Assembly (NCBI RefSeq): GCF_009711135.1
Contig: NZ_WMIC01000001.1
Location: forward strand, 1 to 64,000
Source: Flavobacterium sp. LC2016-01
GTDB lineage: Bacteria; Bacteroidota; Bacteroidia; Flavobacteriales; Flavobacteriaceae
Direction of reading: 5' to 3'
DNA length: 64,000 nucleotides
A program made the translations under genes and the position numbers. The notes under the pieces are model-generated. The model did no database searches, was not told the origin of the DNA, and saw only the letters and a program-made list of their open reading frames with translations. Below, piece by piece: positions 32,334 through 40,071 of this stretch (its first letter is position 1; every line of letters starts with the position of its first letter).

Positions 32334-34490
32334 TTATTTAGCTCCAGGAGGAGATTTCTCTTTTATGTAATTGATAAAAGTGTCAAAAAGATGTTTCATT
32401 GTTCCTTCGCCTTCAGAAATATTGTGAGTACGATTTGGGTAAATCATTAAATTAAACATTTTATCATATTTGATCAATTCATTAATTAAAACTTCAGCAT
32501 TTTTATAATGCACGTTGTCGTCGCCGGTTCCGTGAATGTATAGTAAATTTCCCTTTAGATTTTTCGCATACGTTACAGGTGAAGCTTTAGTATAATTCGC
32601 TTCATTTTCACTCGGAAGTCCCATGTATCTTTCCGTGTAAATATTGTCGTAAAAATGCTGATCAGTAACAGCAGAAATCGCTATTCCGGTTTTGTAAATC
32701 TCAGGAAACTGAAACATTAAATTTAAAGTCATAGCACCGCCGCCGCTCCAGCCATGAATCGCTACTTTGTCGGAGTCAATAAAGTTCCATTTCAAAACTT
32801 CTTTTGCTGCCATTGCTTGATCATGCGTATTGATAATTCCGATGTTTTTGTAGATCGATTTTCTCCATTTTGTACCTTTCATTGCAGGAGTTCCGCGATT
32901 GTCCATTGCGATTCCTATATATCCTGCCGGAATTAAAGGCGTAATTAACCCATAAAAATAAGGCTCATCATTTGCAACCGTTGCCATAGGTTCTCCGTAA
33001 ACATAGAAAAATACAGGATATTTTTTTGCAGGATCAAAATTTAAGGGCTTCGCCATGATTCCGTCTATTTCTATTCCGTCAACAGTTGTTACTTTGAATT
33101 TCTCCATCGAATAATTGCGTTCTGGTTTTGAAAAAGCATCGGCAGTTTCTGGAAATATTTTTTTATGGCCAGATAAAGCAACTAAGCGGTTGTTACGATT
33201 TCGATTAATATTTGAATTGGTATGTGTAGCAAATTCACCATTTGTCGAAAAACGATATTCATTTGTACCTTCAAATTCTTTAGGCGTTACGCGTTTTGTT
33301 TTCTTCGAATCCAAATTCGTTTCATACAAATAACGCTGTGTAGCATCTGTAGGGCTTGCAATAAAATAAACCGATTTTGTTTTTTCGTTATAAGCCTTAA
33401 AATAAGCATCAAAATTTTCAGTAGTAATTAACTCTTTCTTTTTGCCGTCGATACTGATTTTATAAATATGCATCCATCCATCAGCATCTGAACTCCATAA
33501 AAAAGCTTTTCCGCTGTCAACAAATGGACAAGAAAAAACATCATATTCTCCCGAAGAAATATCAAAAACATCTATCCATGAATCTGATTTTTCCTGATAA
33601 ATCAAACTTGCTTCTCCAGATTTTGCATCACATTTATAAATAGAAGCCTGATTTTGATTTCTGTTAAGCTGAACCACCATGACACTTTGATTGTTCATCC
33701 ATTCCATTCTCACTAGATAATTATTATCTGGAGCGCCCGGAATATTGAGCCAATTTGTTTTTAAAGACGCAATGTCGATTACGCCAATTTTTACTGAGGA
33801 AGGTTTTTCTCCGGCTTTAGGATATTCTACCGGAATTGTAAAAGGATAAAGCGCATCAGTATTATTTATCATTAAATGAAATTTTGTTTCAGATGCATCT
33901 ACGCGCCAAAACGCAATACTTTTTCCGTCAGGATTCCATCTAAAGCCATCGCGTGCCGCAAGTTCTTCTTCATAAACCCAGTCAAAAGTTCCATTGATGA
34001 TTTTATCAGTTCCGTCTGTAGTTAGCGGCGTTATTTTTGCAGAATTTAAATTCTCAAGATAAATATTATGTTTAGAAACGTAAGCTACGTTTTCGCTATC
34101 GCTGGAAAATTTAGCAAACATCAAAGATGATTTTTCCAGACTTGCACCTAATGGTCTTCCTTTGCCGGTTTTCAGGTCGAAAAACCAATAATCTCCTTTA
34201 GTATTGGCTCTCCAGACTTTTTTTGAATTGGTGTAAATAAGCACTTTTGTTTTGTCATTATTCCATACCAAATTTTCGATTTCACTCGTAAAACCTGAAT
34301 TTTTTAATTGAGCATTAGATAAAATCGTAGTGCCTTGCTTAAGTTTATTAACATCATAAACCACAATATTATCTTGAGAATTTACCCAAAAAGAATTTGA
34401 ATTTGGCAGCCAATTCAGATGATCAATGTCAATGTCTTGTGCAAAAACATTTGAGCAGATTAGAAACAATAGGAAAAAGAACTTTTTCAT
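32334..34490 (-). CDS. S9 family peptidase, dipeptidyl peptidase IV type
   Basis: A 718-residue exported peptidase (signal MKKFFFLLFLICSNVFAQ). Residues 20-460 form the eight-bladed propeller of DPP IV (contains FDWVYEEELAARDGFRWNPDG, the EE motif that holds the substrate N terminus). Residues 480-718 form the alpha/beta hydrolase with nucleophile Ser582 in GWSGGGAM, Asp in GTGDDNVH and His in PNRTHNIS. It removes N-terminal dipeptides, usually X-Pro, in the periplasm. The residue after the nucleophile is Gly where Tyr is usual (GWSYGG). It is monocistronic with a strong terminator. Confidence 0.93.
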   Translation of the reverse strand: MKKFFFLLFLICSNVFAQDIDIDHLNWLPNSNSFWVNSQDNIVVYDVNKLKQGTTILSNAQLKNSGFTSEIENLVWNNDKTKVLIYTNSKKVWRANTKGDYWFFDLKTGKGRPLGASLEKSSLMFAKFSSDSENVAYVSKHNIYLENLNSAKITPLTTDGTDKIINGTFDWVYEEELAARDGFRWNPDGKSIAFWRVDASETKFHLMINNTDALYPFTIPVEYPKAGEKPSSVKIGVIDIASLKTNWLNIPGAPDNNYLVRMEWMNNQSVMVVQLNRNQNQASIYKCDAKSGEASLIYQEKSDSWIDVFDISSGEYDVFSCPFVDSGKAFLWSSDADGWMHIYKISIDGKKKELITTENFDAYFKAYNEKTKSVYFIASPTDATQRYLYETNLDSKKTKRVTPKEFEGTNEYRFSTNGEFATHTNSNINRNRNNRLVALSGHKKIFPETADAFSKPERNYSMEKFKVTTVDGIEIDGIMAKPLNFDPAKKYPVFFYVYGEPMATVANDEPYFYGLITPLIPAGYIGIAMDNRGTPAMKGTKWRKSIYKNIGIINTHDQAMAAKEVLKWNFIDSDKVAIHGWSGGGAMTLNLMFQFPEIYKTGIAISAVTDQHFYDNIYTERYMGLPSENEANYTKASPVTYAKNLKGNLLYIHGTGDDNVHYKNAEVLINELIKYDKMFNLMIYPNRTHNISEGEGTMKHLFDTFINYIKEKSPPGAK

Positions 34491-34500
34491 CGACGCATTT

Positions 34501-34852
34501 TTGTATTTAAATTAATAGCCTATTTAGTTGTATTATTTTTTGTGTTTTAATCGTTTTTAAAATTACTCATTTTTTTAAATGCAATATATAATTTGTACTA
34601 AAAGCAGTAATAAATTTATGAAAGCAAATGAAACTCGGATTTTTTTCTTTTTGGCTGACAGAAGAAAAAAATAAAGAAATTATAGAAATTCGAAGCAAAA
34701 GAAAGAACTTTGCATCTTAGTGTCTTCGTGGCAAAAAAACACCGAAAAAACAAAATCGTTTTATATATTTGAAATCAGGATAATTTTTGCATTATTTGCA
34801 AAATAAAACAAAAACGACTGAATTAAATTAATTTTATAACAGCAAAACATAT
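34501..34852. other. Spacer between divergent genes
   Basis: About 350 bases between the S9 peptidase and the amino-acid permease, which are transcribed away from each other. It should hold both promoters. TATATTTG at 34764-34771 fits a plus-strand -7 element. Apart from that and A-rich runs I see nothing. Confidence 0.5.
34764..34771 (+). promoter_or_regulatory. Possible -7 element of the amino-acid permease gene
   Basis: TATATTTG matches TAnnTTTG, about 80 bases upstream of the ATG at 34853. There is no clear -33 TTG, so support is limited. Confidence 0.35.
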
Positions 34853-36784
34853 ATGGCATTTTCAAGTTTATTCCGAAAGAAAACAGTACAGGATATTCTG
34901 AAGCAAGTTGCACAGAACGAATCAGATGGTCATAATGCGTTAGGAAAGCATTTGACTACCAAAGATTTAACAGCATTCGGAATAGCAGCTATTGTTGGAG
35001 CGGGAATTTTTAGTACGATCGGGAAAGCCAGTGCAGATGGAGGTCCAGCTGTTATTTTCTTATTCTTATTTACTGCTTTGGCCTGTAGTTTTGCAGCTTT
35101 TGCTTACGCCGAATTTGCATCTATGGTTCCAGTTTCAGGGAGTGCTTATACGTATTCTTATGTTGCTTTTGGAGAAATTATCGCTTGGATAATTGGCTGG
35201 GCTTTAATTATGGAATATGCCGTCGGAAATATAACGGTCGCCATATCGTGGAGTGATTATTTTACCGGACTGCTTCAGAGCGGAGGTATTCATCTCCCGC
35301 AATGGATTCAGATGGATTATTTAACCGCATCAAACGGATTTAATGATGCTGAAGCTTTAATGCGAGGCGGAAAATCTTTCGAAAATTTAAGTGTCGCTTT
35401 ACAGCAAGCACATACAGCTTGGACAACAGCGCCAACAATAGGATCTTTTCATTTTGTAACTGATTTGCCAGCTTTGTTTATCATTATTTTGATTACGGCT
35501 TTGGTTTACAGAGGAATGAAAGAATCTCGTAATGCAAGTAATTTAATGGTGGTTGTAAAACTTTGTGTGGTACTTCTAGTAATTGCAGTTGGAGTATTTT
35601 ATGTAGATACAGCAAATTGGGATCCATTTGCTCCAAACGGAGTTGGAGGAGTTCTTAAAGGAGTTTCTGCCGTTTTCTTTGCCTATATTGGTTTTGACGC
35701 AATTTCGACAACTGCGGAAGAATGTAAAAATCCACAACGTGATTTACCACGCGGCATGATGTGGGCGATTATTATTTGTACGATTTTATACATCGCCATT
35801 GCTTTGGTTTTAACGGGAATGGTAAAATATAACGAATTAAATGTTGGAGATCCTCTTGCATTTGTTTTCGATAAATTAAACTTAAAATGGATGTCGGGAA
35901 TTATTGCCGTAAGTGCAGTAGTAGCGATGGCGAGCGTTTTATTGGTTTTCCAAATGGGACAGCCTCGTATTTGGATGAGTATGAGCCGTGATGGTTTATT
36001 GCCAAAAAAATTCTCTACCGTTCACCCAAAATTCAAAACACCATCTTTTGCTACAATTGTAACTGGTTTTGTGGTTGCAGTTCCAGCTTTGTTTTTGAAC
36101 CTTACAATGGTAACTGATTTATGTAGTATCGGAACTTTGTTTGCCTTTGTATTAGTTTGCGCTGGTGTTTTAGTATTGCAGAATAAACCAGATATTCCGA
36201 GAGGAAAATTCAAAACACCTTACATCAATGCAAAGTTTATTTTGCCGGTTTTAATGATTGCAGGACTGTATTATGCTTTTGCATTCAATAATAAAGCTAC
36301 AATGGCTTTTATTAATAATGAAGCGCAAATAAACGACGCCACGACAATTATTACATCTTTAGATAAAGAAGAATCTGCCAAAGTTTTTACTTATTTAGAA
36401 AGTATTGACGTTAAAAATAAAACGGCAGAAACATCAGATTTAGAGCATTTATTGAGCCAATATCAAGATGACAATGCTAAATATGCTGAAGTTGTAAAAG
36501 GACTTCCAATCAATGATTCATTGAAATTCGAATCAGGTTTCAGTTTATTCAAACACAAAATTCCAATGTGGATATTCTTATTTGTTTTAGTTGGATTAGC
36601 GGTTTGGGCTTTCAGAAGAAATCTATCTTTAATCCCGCTTTTAGGCTTAATCTGCTGTCTTTACATGATGGCCGAATTAAGCGTTTGGAACTGGATTTAC
36701 TTTACAGTCTGGCTATTAATCGGATTGTTGATTTACTTTACTTACAGCAGAAAAAACAGTAAACTAAACGTAGTTAAATTATAA
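34853..36784 (+). CDS. APC-superfamily amino-acid permease
   Basis: A 643-residue membrane protein of the cationic amino-acid transporter/YfnA branch. Typical blocks are LTAFGIAAIVGAGIFSTIG (helix 1), FAYAEFASMVPVSGSAYTYSYV, IGFDAISTTAEECKNPQRDLP, and VSAVVAMASVLLVFQMGQPRIWMSMSRDGLLP. Two insertions make it longer than the usual 460-500 residues: one near 140-190 between helices, and one near 485-555, a charged, helical segment before the last helices. The substrate is unknown. It is monocistronic with its own strong terminator at 36810. Confidence 0.9.
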   Translation: MAFSSLFRKKTVQDILKQVAQNESDGHNALGKHLTTKDLTAFGIAAIVGAGIFSTIGKASADGGPAVIFLFLFTALACSFAAFAYAEFASMVPVSGSAYTYSYVAFGEIIAWIIGWALIMEYAVGNITVAISWSDYFTGLLQSGGIHLPQWIQMDYLTASNGFNDAEALMRGGKSFENLSVALQQAHTAWTTAPTIGSFHFVTDLPALFIIILITALVYRGMKESRNASNLMVVVKLCVVLLVIAVGVFYVDTANWDPFAPNGVGGVLKGVSAVFFAYIGFDAISTTAEECKNPQRDLPRGMMWAIIICTILYIAIALVLTGMVKYNELNVGDPLAFVFDKLNLKWMSGIIAVSAVVAMASVLLVFQMGQPRIWMSMSRDGLLPKKFSTVHPKFKTPSFATIVTGFVVAVPALFLNLTMVTDLCSIGTLFAFVLVCAGVLVLQNKPDIPRGKFKTPYINAKFILPVLMIAGLYYAFAFNNKATMAFINNEAQINDATTIITSLDKEESAKVFTYLESIDVKNKTAETSDLEHLLSQYQDDNAKYAEVVKGLPINDSLKFESGFSLFKHKIPMWIFLFVLVGLAVWAFRRNLSLIPLLGLICCLYMMAELSVWNWIYFTVWLLIGLLIYFTYSRKNSKLNVVKL

Positions 36785-36809
36785 GTTAAGAGTTATAAAT
36801 TATAAATGG

Positions 36810-36844
36810 AAAAGCCGTTCTGAGATTAATCAGAACGGCTTTTG
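36810..36844 (+). terminator. Intrinsic terminator of the permease gene
   Basis: AAAAGCCGTTCTGA and TCAGAACGGCTTTT arms with a 6-base loop, 25 bases past the stop. The A and T tracts on both sides allow bidirectional use. Confidence 0.88.
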
Positions 36845-36869
36845 TTATTCTAAAAAAACGCTTAAAATT

Positions 36870-36950
36870 TCTCTCGCAGATTCTGCAGATTTAACGGATT
36901 TTTTATAGATTTCCGAAATAATTAGCGTAATCTGCCAAATCTGCGAGAGA
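36870..36950. repeat. Palindromic repeat with CTCTCGCAGAT ends, copy 2
   Basis: An 81-bp element. It starts TCTCTCGCAGATTCTGCAGA and ends ATCTGCCAAATCTGCGAGAGA, the same family as 30769-30871. It lies between converging genes, as copy 1 does. Confidence 0.8.
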
Positions 36951-36956
36951 GAAAGC

Positions 36957-38201
36957 TTAGTGAACGTCTGCGTAAACTTCTTTGTCAATCTTTGTAGAAC
37001 TCAAAATCCCAAGCTCAACCATACAAGCCTTCATCATTTTATAAGTACGATCAATATCATTATCCAAACCAATCGAAAAACGAATTAAACCATCTGTCAA
37101 GCCCATTTCCTTTTGTTCTTCTAACGGAATTTCACTTGAAGTTGAGGTTCCCGGCGCGCTGAAAAGTGTTTTGTAAAAACCTAAACTTACCGCCAAATAA
37201 CCCAGATTTCGTTCCTGCATTAATTCCATTAATTCATTGGCTTTTTCTAAAGTTCCAACATCAATTGTCAACATGCCTCCAAAACCATATTCCGGATTAA
37301 TCATTGTTTTATATAATTCATGACTCGGGTGACTTTTCAAACCTGGATAAACCGTTTTTAAGCCATCTTTTTCAAATTGATCAGCCAGAAAATGCGCATT
37401 ATGACTATGCTGTTTAATGCGGATATGAAGCGTACGTAAATTTTTCATCACACTCGCCGAACGTAAACTGTCCATTGTCGGTCCCAAAAGCATACTTGCT
37501 CCCGAATTTACATTCTTCAGCGAATTAATAAATTCTTTCGATGCGCAAGTCACACCGCCAACCGTATCACTGCTTCCGTTGATGTATTTTGTTAAGCTGT
37601 GAATCACAATATCGGCTCCTAATTTTGCTGGAGAAACAGATAAAGGTGAAAAAGTATTATCAACAACCAATTTCAAATTGTGCTTTTTGGCAATTTGCGC
37701 CAAACCTGCAATATTCGCCACTTCAAGCAACGGATTACTAACTGTTTCGCAATACAAAACTTTCGTTTTTGGTGTAATTGCTGCTTCTACGGCTTTCAGT
37801 TTTGTAATGTCCACGAAACTCGTTTCAATACCAAATCTTGGCGTAAAGTTTTTCAGGAAAGCATAAGTCCCGCCGTAAATTGTTCTGCTCGAAACGATAT
37901 GATCGCCCGCACCGCAAAGCTGTAATAGAGTAGGTGTAATCGCTCCCATTCCCGAAGCCGAAACATTTGCAGTTTCTGTTCCTTCCATCGCTGCCAAAGC
38001 CTGATCCAAATACAAATTACTTGGTGATGAATGGCGCGAATACAAATAACAGCCTTCCATATTGCCCTCGAAAGTGTCAAACATGGTTTTAGCCGAAAGA
38101 AAAGTATAAGTCGAAGAATCAGAAATCGACGGATTCACACCGCCAAATTCACCAAAGTACTGCAAATCCTGAATTTTATCTGCTGGGTTGAAGTTTTTCA
38201 T
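36957..38201 (-). CDS. PLP-dependent Cys/Met metabolism enzyme (gamma-lyase / sulfhydrylase type)
   Basis: A 414-residue fold-type I PLP enzyme of the Cys/Met group. The PLP lysine lies in DIVIHSLTKYINGSSDTVGG, and YSRHSSPSNLYLDQALAAMEG, SGMGAITPTLLQL, YCETVSNPLLEV and VVDNTFSPL are typical. Candidate activities are methionine gamma-lyase, cystathionine gamma-lyase or O-acetylhomoserine sulfhydrylase, and I cannot separate them by eye. An Lrp/AsnC regulator is transcribed divergently 360 bases away, which suggests amino-acid-responsive control of this gene. The start MKNFNPADKIQDLQYFGEFG looks natural. Confidence 0.88.
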   Translation of the reverse strand: MKNFNPADKIQDLQYFGEFGGVNPSISDSSTYTFLSAKTMFDTFEGNMEGCYLYSRHSSPSNLYLDQALAAMEGTETANVSASGMGAITPTLLQLCGAGDHIVSSRTIYGGTYAFLKNFTPRFGIETSFVDITKLKAVEAAITPKTKVLYCETVSNPLLEVANIAGLAQIAKKHNLKLVVDNTFSPLSVSPAKLGADIVIHSLTKYINGSSDTVGGVTCASKEFINSLKNVNSGASMLLGPTMDSLRSASVMKNLRTLHIRIKQHSHNAHFLADQFEKDGLKTVYPGLKSHPSHELYKTMINPEYGFGGMLTIDVGTLEKANELMELMQERNLGYLAVSLGFYKTLFSAPGTSTSSEIPLEEQKEMGLTDGLIRFSIGLDNDIDRTYKMMKACMVELGILSSTKIDKEVYADVH

Positions 38202-38270
38202 ATAGTTAGTTTTTGTTTGTTTTGTTTCAAGTTTCAGGTTTCAAGTTGATTGAAACTAGTGTTAATTATT

Positions 38271-38349
38271 AGGAGCTAATCCTGCTATCCGTTTCAATCT
38301 TTTGCGCCGAACCCCGGCACAAAAGGATTTCCACTTCTATCAGGGCTAG
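38271..38349. repeat. Dispersed repeat bounded by GGAGC and GGGCTAG
   Basis: A 79-bp imperfect palindrome in the spacer between the PLP enzyme and the Lrp gene. Its core hairpin has CTTTTGCGCC and GGCACAAAAG arms (one G-U pair). The outer arms CTAATCCTGCTA and TATCAGGGCTAG are partly complementary. A diverged relative is at 61791-61884. Confidence 0.7.
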
Positions 38350-38468
38350 AGCAGTCATTTTCAAAAGAAATTCTATTCAAAATAAGATCTAATTAGAAAA
38401 TTAATCAACTGTAAAATGAATAATTAGATTTTAAAACTATTAAAATGAATTTATAATGATTTTTAATC

Positions 38469-38476
38469 TAAATTTG
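38469..38476 (+). promoter_or_regulatory. -7 promoter element of the Lrp-type regulator gene
   Basis: TAAATTTG matches TAnnTTTG, 85 bases upstream of the ATG at 38561, leaving a leader of about 80 bases. No clear -33 TTG. Confidence 0.45.
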
Positions 38477-38560
38477 ATATAGGAAATGTGGTTTAGTAGA
38501 TTTTCTTTCATCTCAGCAACAAGCCAAAAACAACAAACCAAAAAACTATAAACAGAAACC

Positions 38561-39019
38561 ATGACTTTAGACGCCACAGATAAAAAACTCTTAGTTCTTT
38601 TACAAACCGACAGTAAAAAAACGACCAAAGAATTATCCTTAAAATTGGATCTTTCGGTTACAGCAGTATACGAACGAATCAAAAAGTTAGAGCGTGAAGG
38701 AATAATCAAAAATTACGTAGCATTAGTCGATAAATCTAAAATCGAAAAAGGTTTTGTAGTTTTCTGTCATTTAAAATTGATTCAGCACACCAAAGAATTC
38801 CTAACCAAATTCGAAAGCGAAGTCATCAAACTCAACGAAGTTCTGGAATGCCATCATGTAAGTGGCGATTACGATTATATTTTGAAAGTTTTAGTAAAAG
38901 ATATGGAAGCTTACAGGGAATTTTTAGTAACCAAATTGACTTCTTTACAACACATTGGCAGTACGCAAAGTATGTTTATGATCAGCGAAGTGAAGAATTC
39001 GACAGTGATTTCTTTTTAA
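38561..39019 (+). CDS. Lrp/AsnC family transcriptional regulator
   Basis: A 152-residue regulator. The N-terminal helix-turn-helix is TTKELSLKLDLSVTAVYERIKKLEREGII, followed by the RAM ligand-binding domain (KIEKGFVVFCHLKLIQHT, LECHHVSGDYDYILKVLVKDMEAY, ISEVKNSTVI). Lrp proteins sense amino acids and often control neighbouring genes. Divergent placement opposite the PLP-dependent enzyme points to that gene as a target, a pattern known for methionine or cystathionine lyases. The cognate amino acid is not readable. Confidence 0.93.
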   Translation: MTLDATDKKLLVLLQTDSKKTTKELSLKLDLSVTAVYERIKKLEREGIIKNYVALVDKSKIEKGFVVFCHLKLIQHTKEFLTKFESEVIKLNEVLECHHVSGDYDYILKVLVKDMEAYREFLVTKLTSLQHIGSTQSMFMISEVKNSTVISF

Positions 39020-39115
39020 GGTACTAAGATGCTAAGGTTCTGAGATTCTAAGTTTTTTTCTCTGAGACTTTGTCGGGCAAAATAAGTTTTAACATAATTG
39101 AATCATTATAAATCT

Positions 39116-39123
39116 TAAATTTG
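39116..39123 (+). promoter_or_regulatory. -7 promoter element of the toxin-antitoxin pair
   Basis: TAAATTTG matches TAnnTTTG. It overlaps a possible TTG start at 39121, which excludes that start and supports ATG 39142. A TTG lies at 39098-39100, but the 15-base gap is shorter than consensus. Confidence 0.45.
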
Positions 39124-39141
39124 AGTTTAAATAGAAACGAA

Positions 39142-39387
39142 ATGGGGACAAAGGAATTAAGACGCAAGCTTATAAAAGATTTTGGTAAATTCATTGATGA
39201 CGATTCTAAATTAGAAATTTTGGAAAGCGTTTTTGATGCCATTAATCATGATGAAAAAGATTCAATTGTTCCTAATACGCATTATAATTTAGTTGCTGAA
39301 GAAAGAGAAAAATATCTGTCTGGAGAAATACAAGCAAGTTCGTGGGAAGAAACAGAACAGCGATTGAATGCGAAATATGGTTTTTAA
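39142..39387 (+). CDS. Antitoxin-like addiction-module protein
   Basis: An 81-residue protein. The C-terminal half (EEREKYLSGEIQASSWEETE) has the SSWEE-type motif found in addiction-module antitoxins that pair with RelE/ParE toxins. The N-terminal half is charged and helical. The start is ATG 39142 rather than an upstream TTG that falls in the promoter. Its stop overlaps the toxin gene by 11-20 bases, the normal arrangement for a coupled toxin-antitoxin pair. Unlike many type II antitoxins, no clear DNA-binding domain is visible. Confidence 0.8.
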   Translation: MGTKELRRKLIKDFGKFIDDDSKLEILESVFDAINHDEKDSIVPNTHYNLVAEEREKYLSGEIQASSWEETEQRLNAKYGF

Positions 39388-39667
39388 AATCAAAATTTTA
39401 CCATTAGCAGAAAAAGAGATTGATGAATCTATTGAATTTTACGAAAGCAGAAGTAAAGGTTTAGGAAAGCAATTTCTAACTTATCTAAGATATTATCTCA
39501 AGGTTTTAAAAACAAATCCAGAATTATTTGAAATTAAAAAGCAACCAGGTTATCGTGAAATGACTTTGGTAAAATTTCCTTTTGTTATTATTTATGAGAT
39601 TATAGAGACTGATATTATTATTCATTCTGTATTTCATACTTCAAGAAATCCTGAAAGGAAGCCTTAG
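39377..39667 (+). CDS. RelE/ParE-superfamily toxin
   Basis: A 96-residue protein (99 if an ATG at 39368 is used). Family features are ILPLAEKEIDESIEFYESRSKGLGKQFL at the N terminus, GYREMTLVKFPFVIIYEI, and IIIHSVFHTSRNPE at the C terminus, typical of ParE-like toxins. RelE relatives cleave mRNA on ribosomes and ParE relatives poison gyrase; the target is not decidable here. MVFKIKILP at 39377 is the more natural start. It overlaps the antitoxin gene. The frame is intact, so the toxin is probably functional. Confidence 0.85.
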   Translation: MVFKIKILPLAEKEIDESIEFYESRSKGLGKQFLTYLRYYLKVLKTNPELFEIKKQPGYREMTLVKFPFVIIYEIIETDIIIHSVFHTSRNPERKP

Positions 39668-39960
39668 TAAAGAGTTGCAAAGTGACAGAGAAATAAAGGT
39701 TCAAAGTTTTTTGAATTGCCTCCAGCTTTAGCTGGAGGAATGAGGTTTTAATTAAAAAAGGGCTTTAGCCAAATCTGTGTCAGTTTGGCTAAAGCCTTTA
39801 TCGTGAGATTATTTACCATCCAGCTAAAGCTGGATGCTATTGAATTTTAAGTCAAAAACTATGCGACTCTGCGTCTTTGCGAGATTAAAACAAAAACTTT
39901 GCGTCCCGATAGCTATCGGGATTGCGTAAATCTTAGCGCTCTTTGCGGTAAAACCCCGCC
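39668..39960. repeat. Cluster of unrelated palindromes
   Basis: A spacer of about 290 bases. It contains CCTCCAGCTTTAGCTGGAGG (39720-39739), a GGGCTTTAGCC/GGCTAAAGCC hairpin (about 39760-39800), ATCCAGCTAAAGCTGGAT (about 39819-39836) and CCCGATAGCTATCGGG (about 39905-39920). Words like GCGTCTTTGCGAGATTAAAA lie between. No gene is seen. Confidence 0.75.
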
Positions 39961-40036
39961 CATTTTGTTAAAACCTACACCCAAAATTTCACACAAAAAA
40001 CATTGAAAATTAAACTTCAAACAGAACTTTATTCCT

Positions 40037-40044
40037 TAATTTTG
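40037..40044 (+). promoter_or_regulatory. -7 promoter element of lpdA
   Basis: TAATTTTG matches TAnnTTTG, 28 bases upstream of the ATG at 40072. No TTG at the expected -33 distance. Confidence 0.55.
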
Positions 40045-40071
40045 TAACCGCTAAAATAAAAACAAAATACT

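Noticed and set aside
38202..38560. S-adenosylmethionine riboswitch upstream of the PLP-dependent enzyme
   Set aside because: The leader contains the dispersed GGAGC...GGGCTAG element, whose hairpin does not match a SAM riboswitch core, and a related copy occurs at 61791-61884 away from methionine genes.
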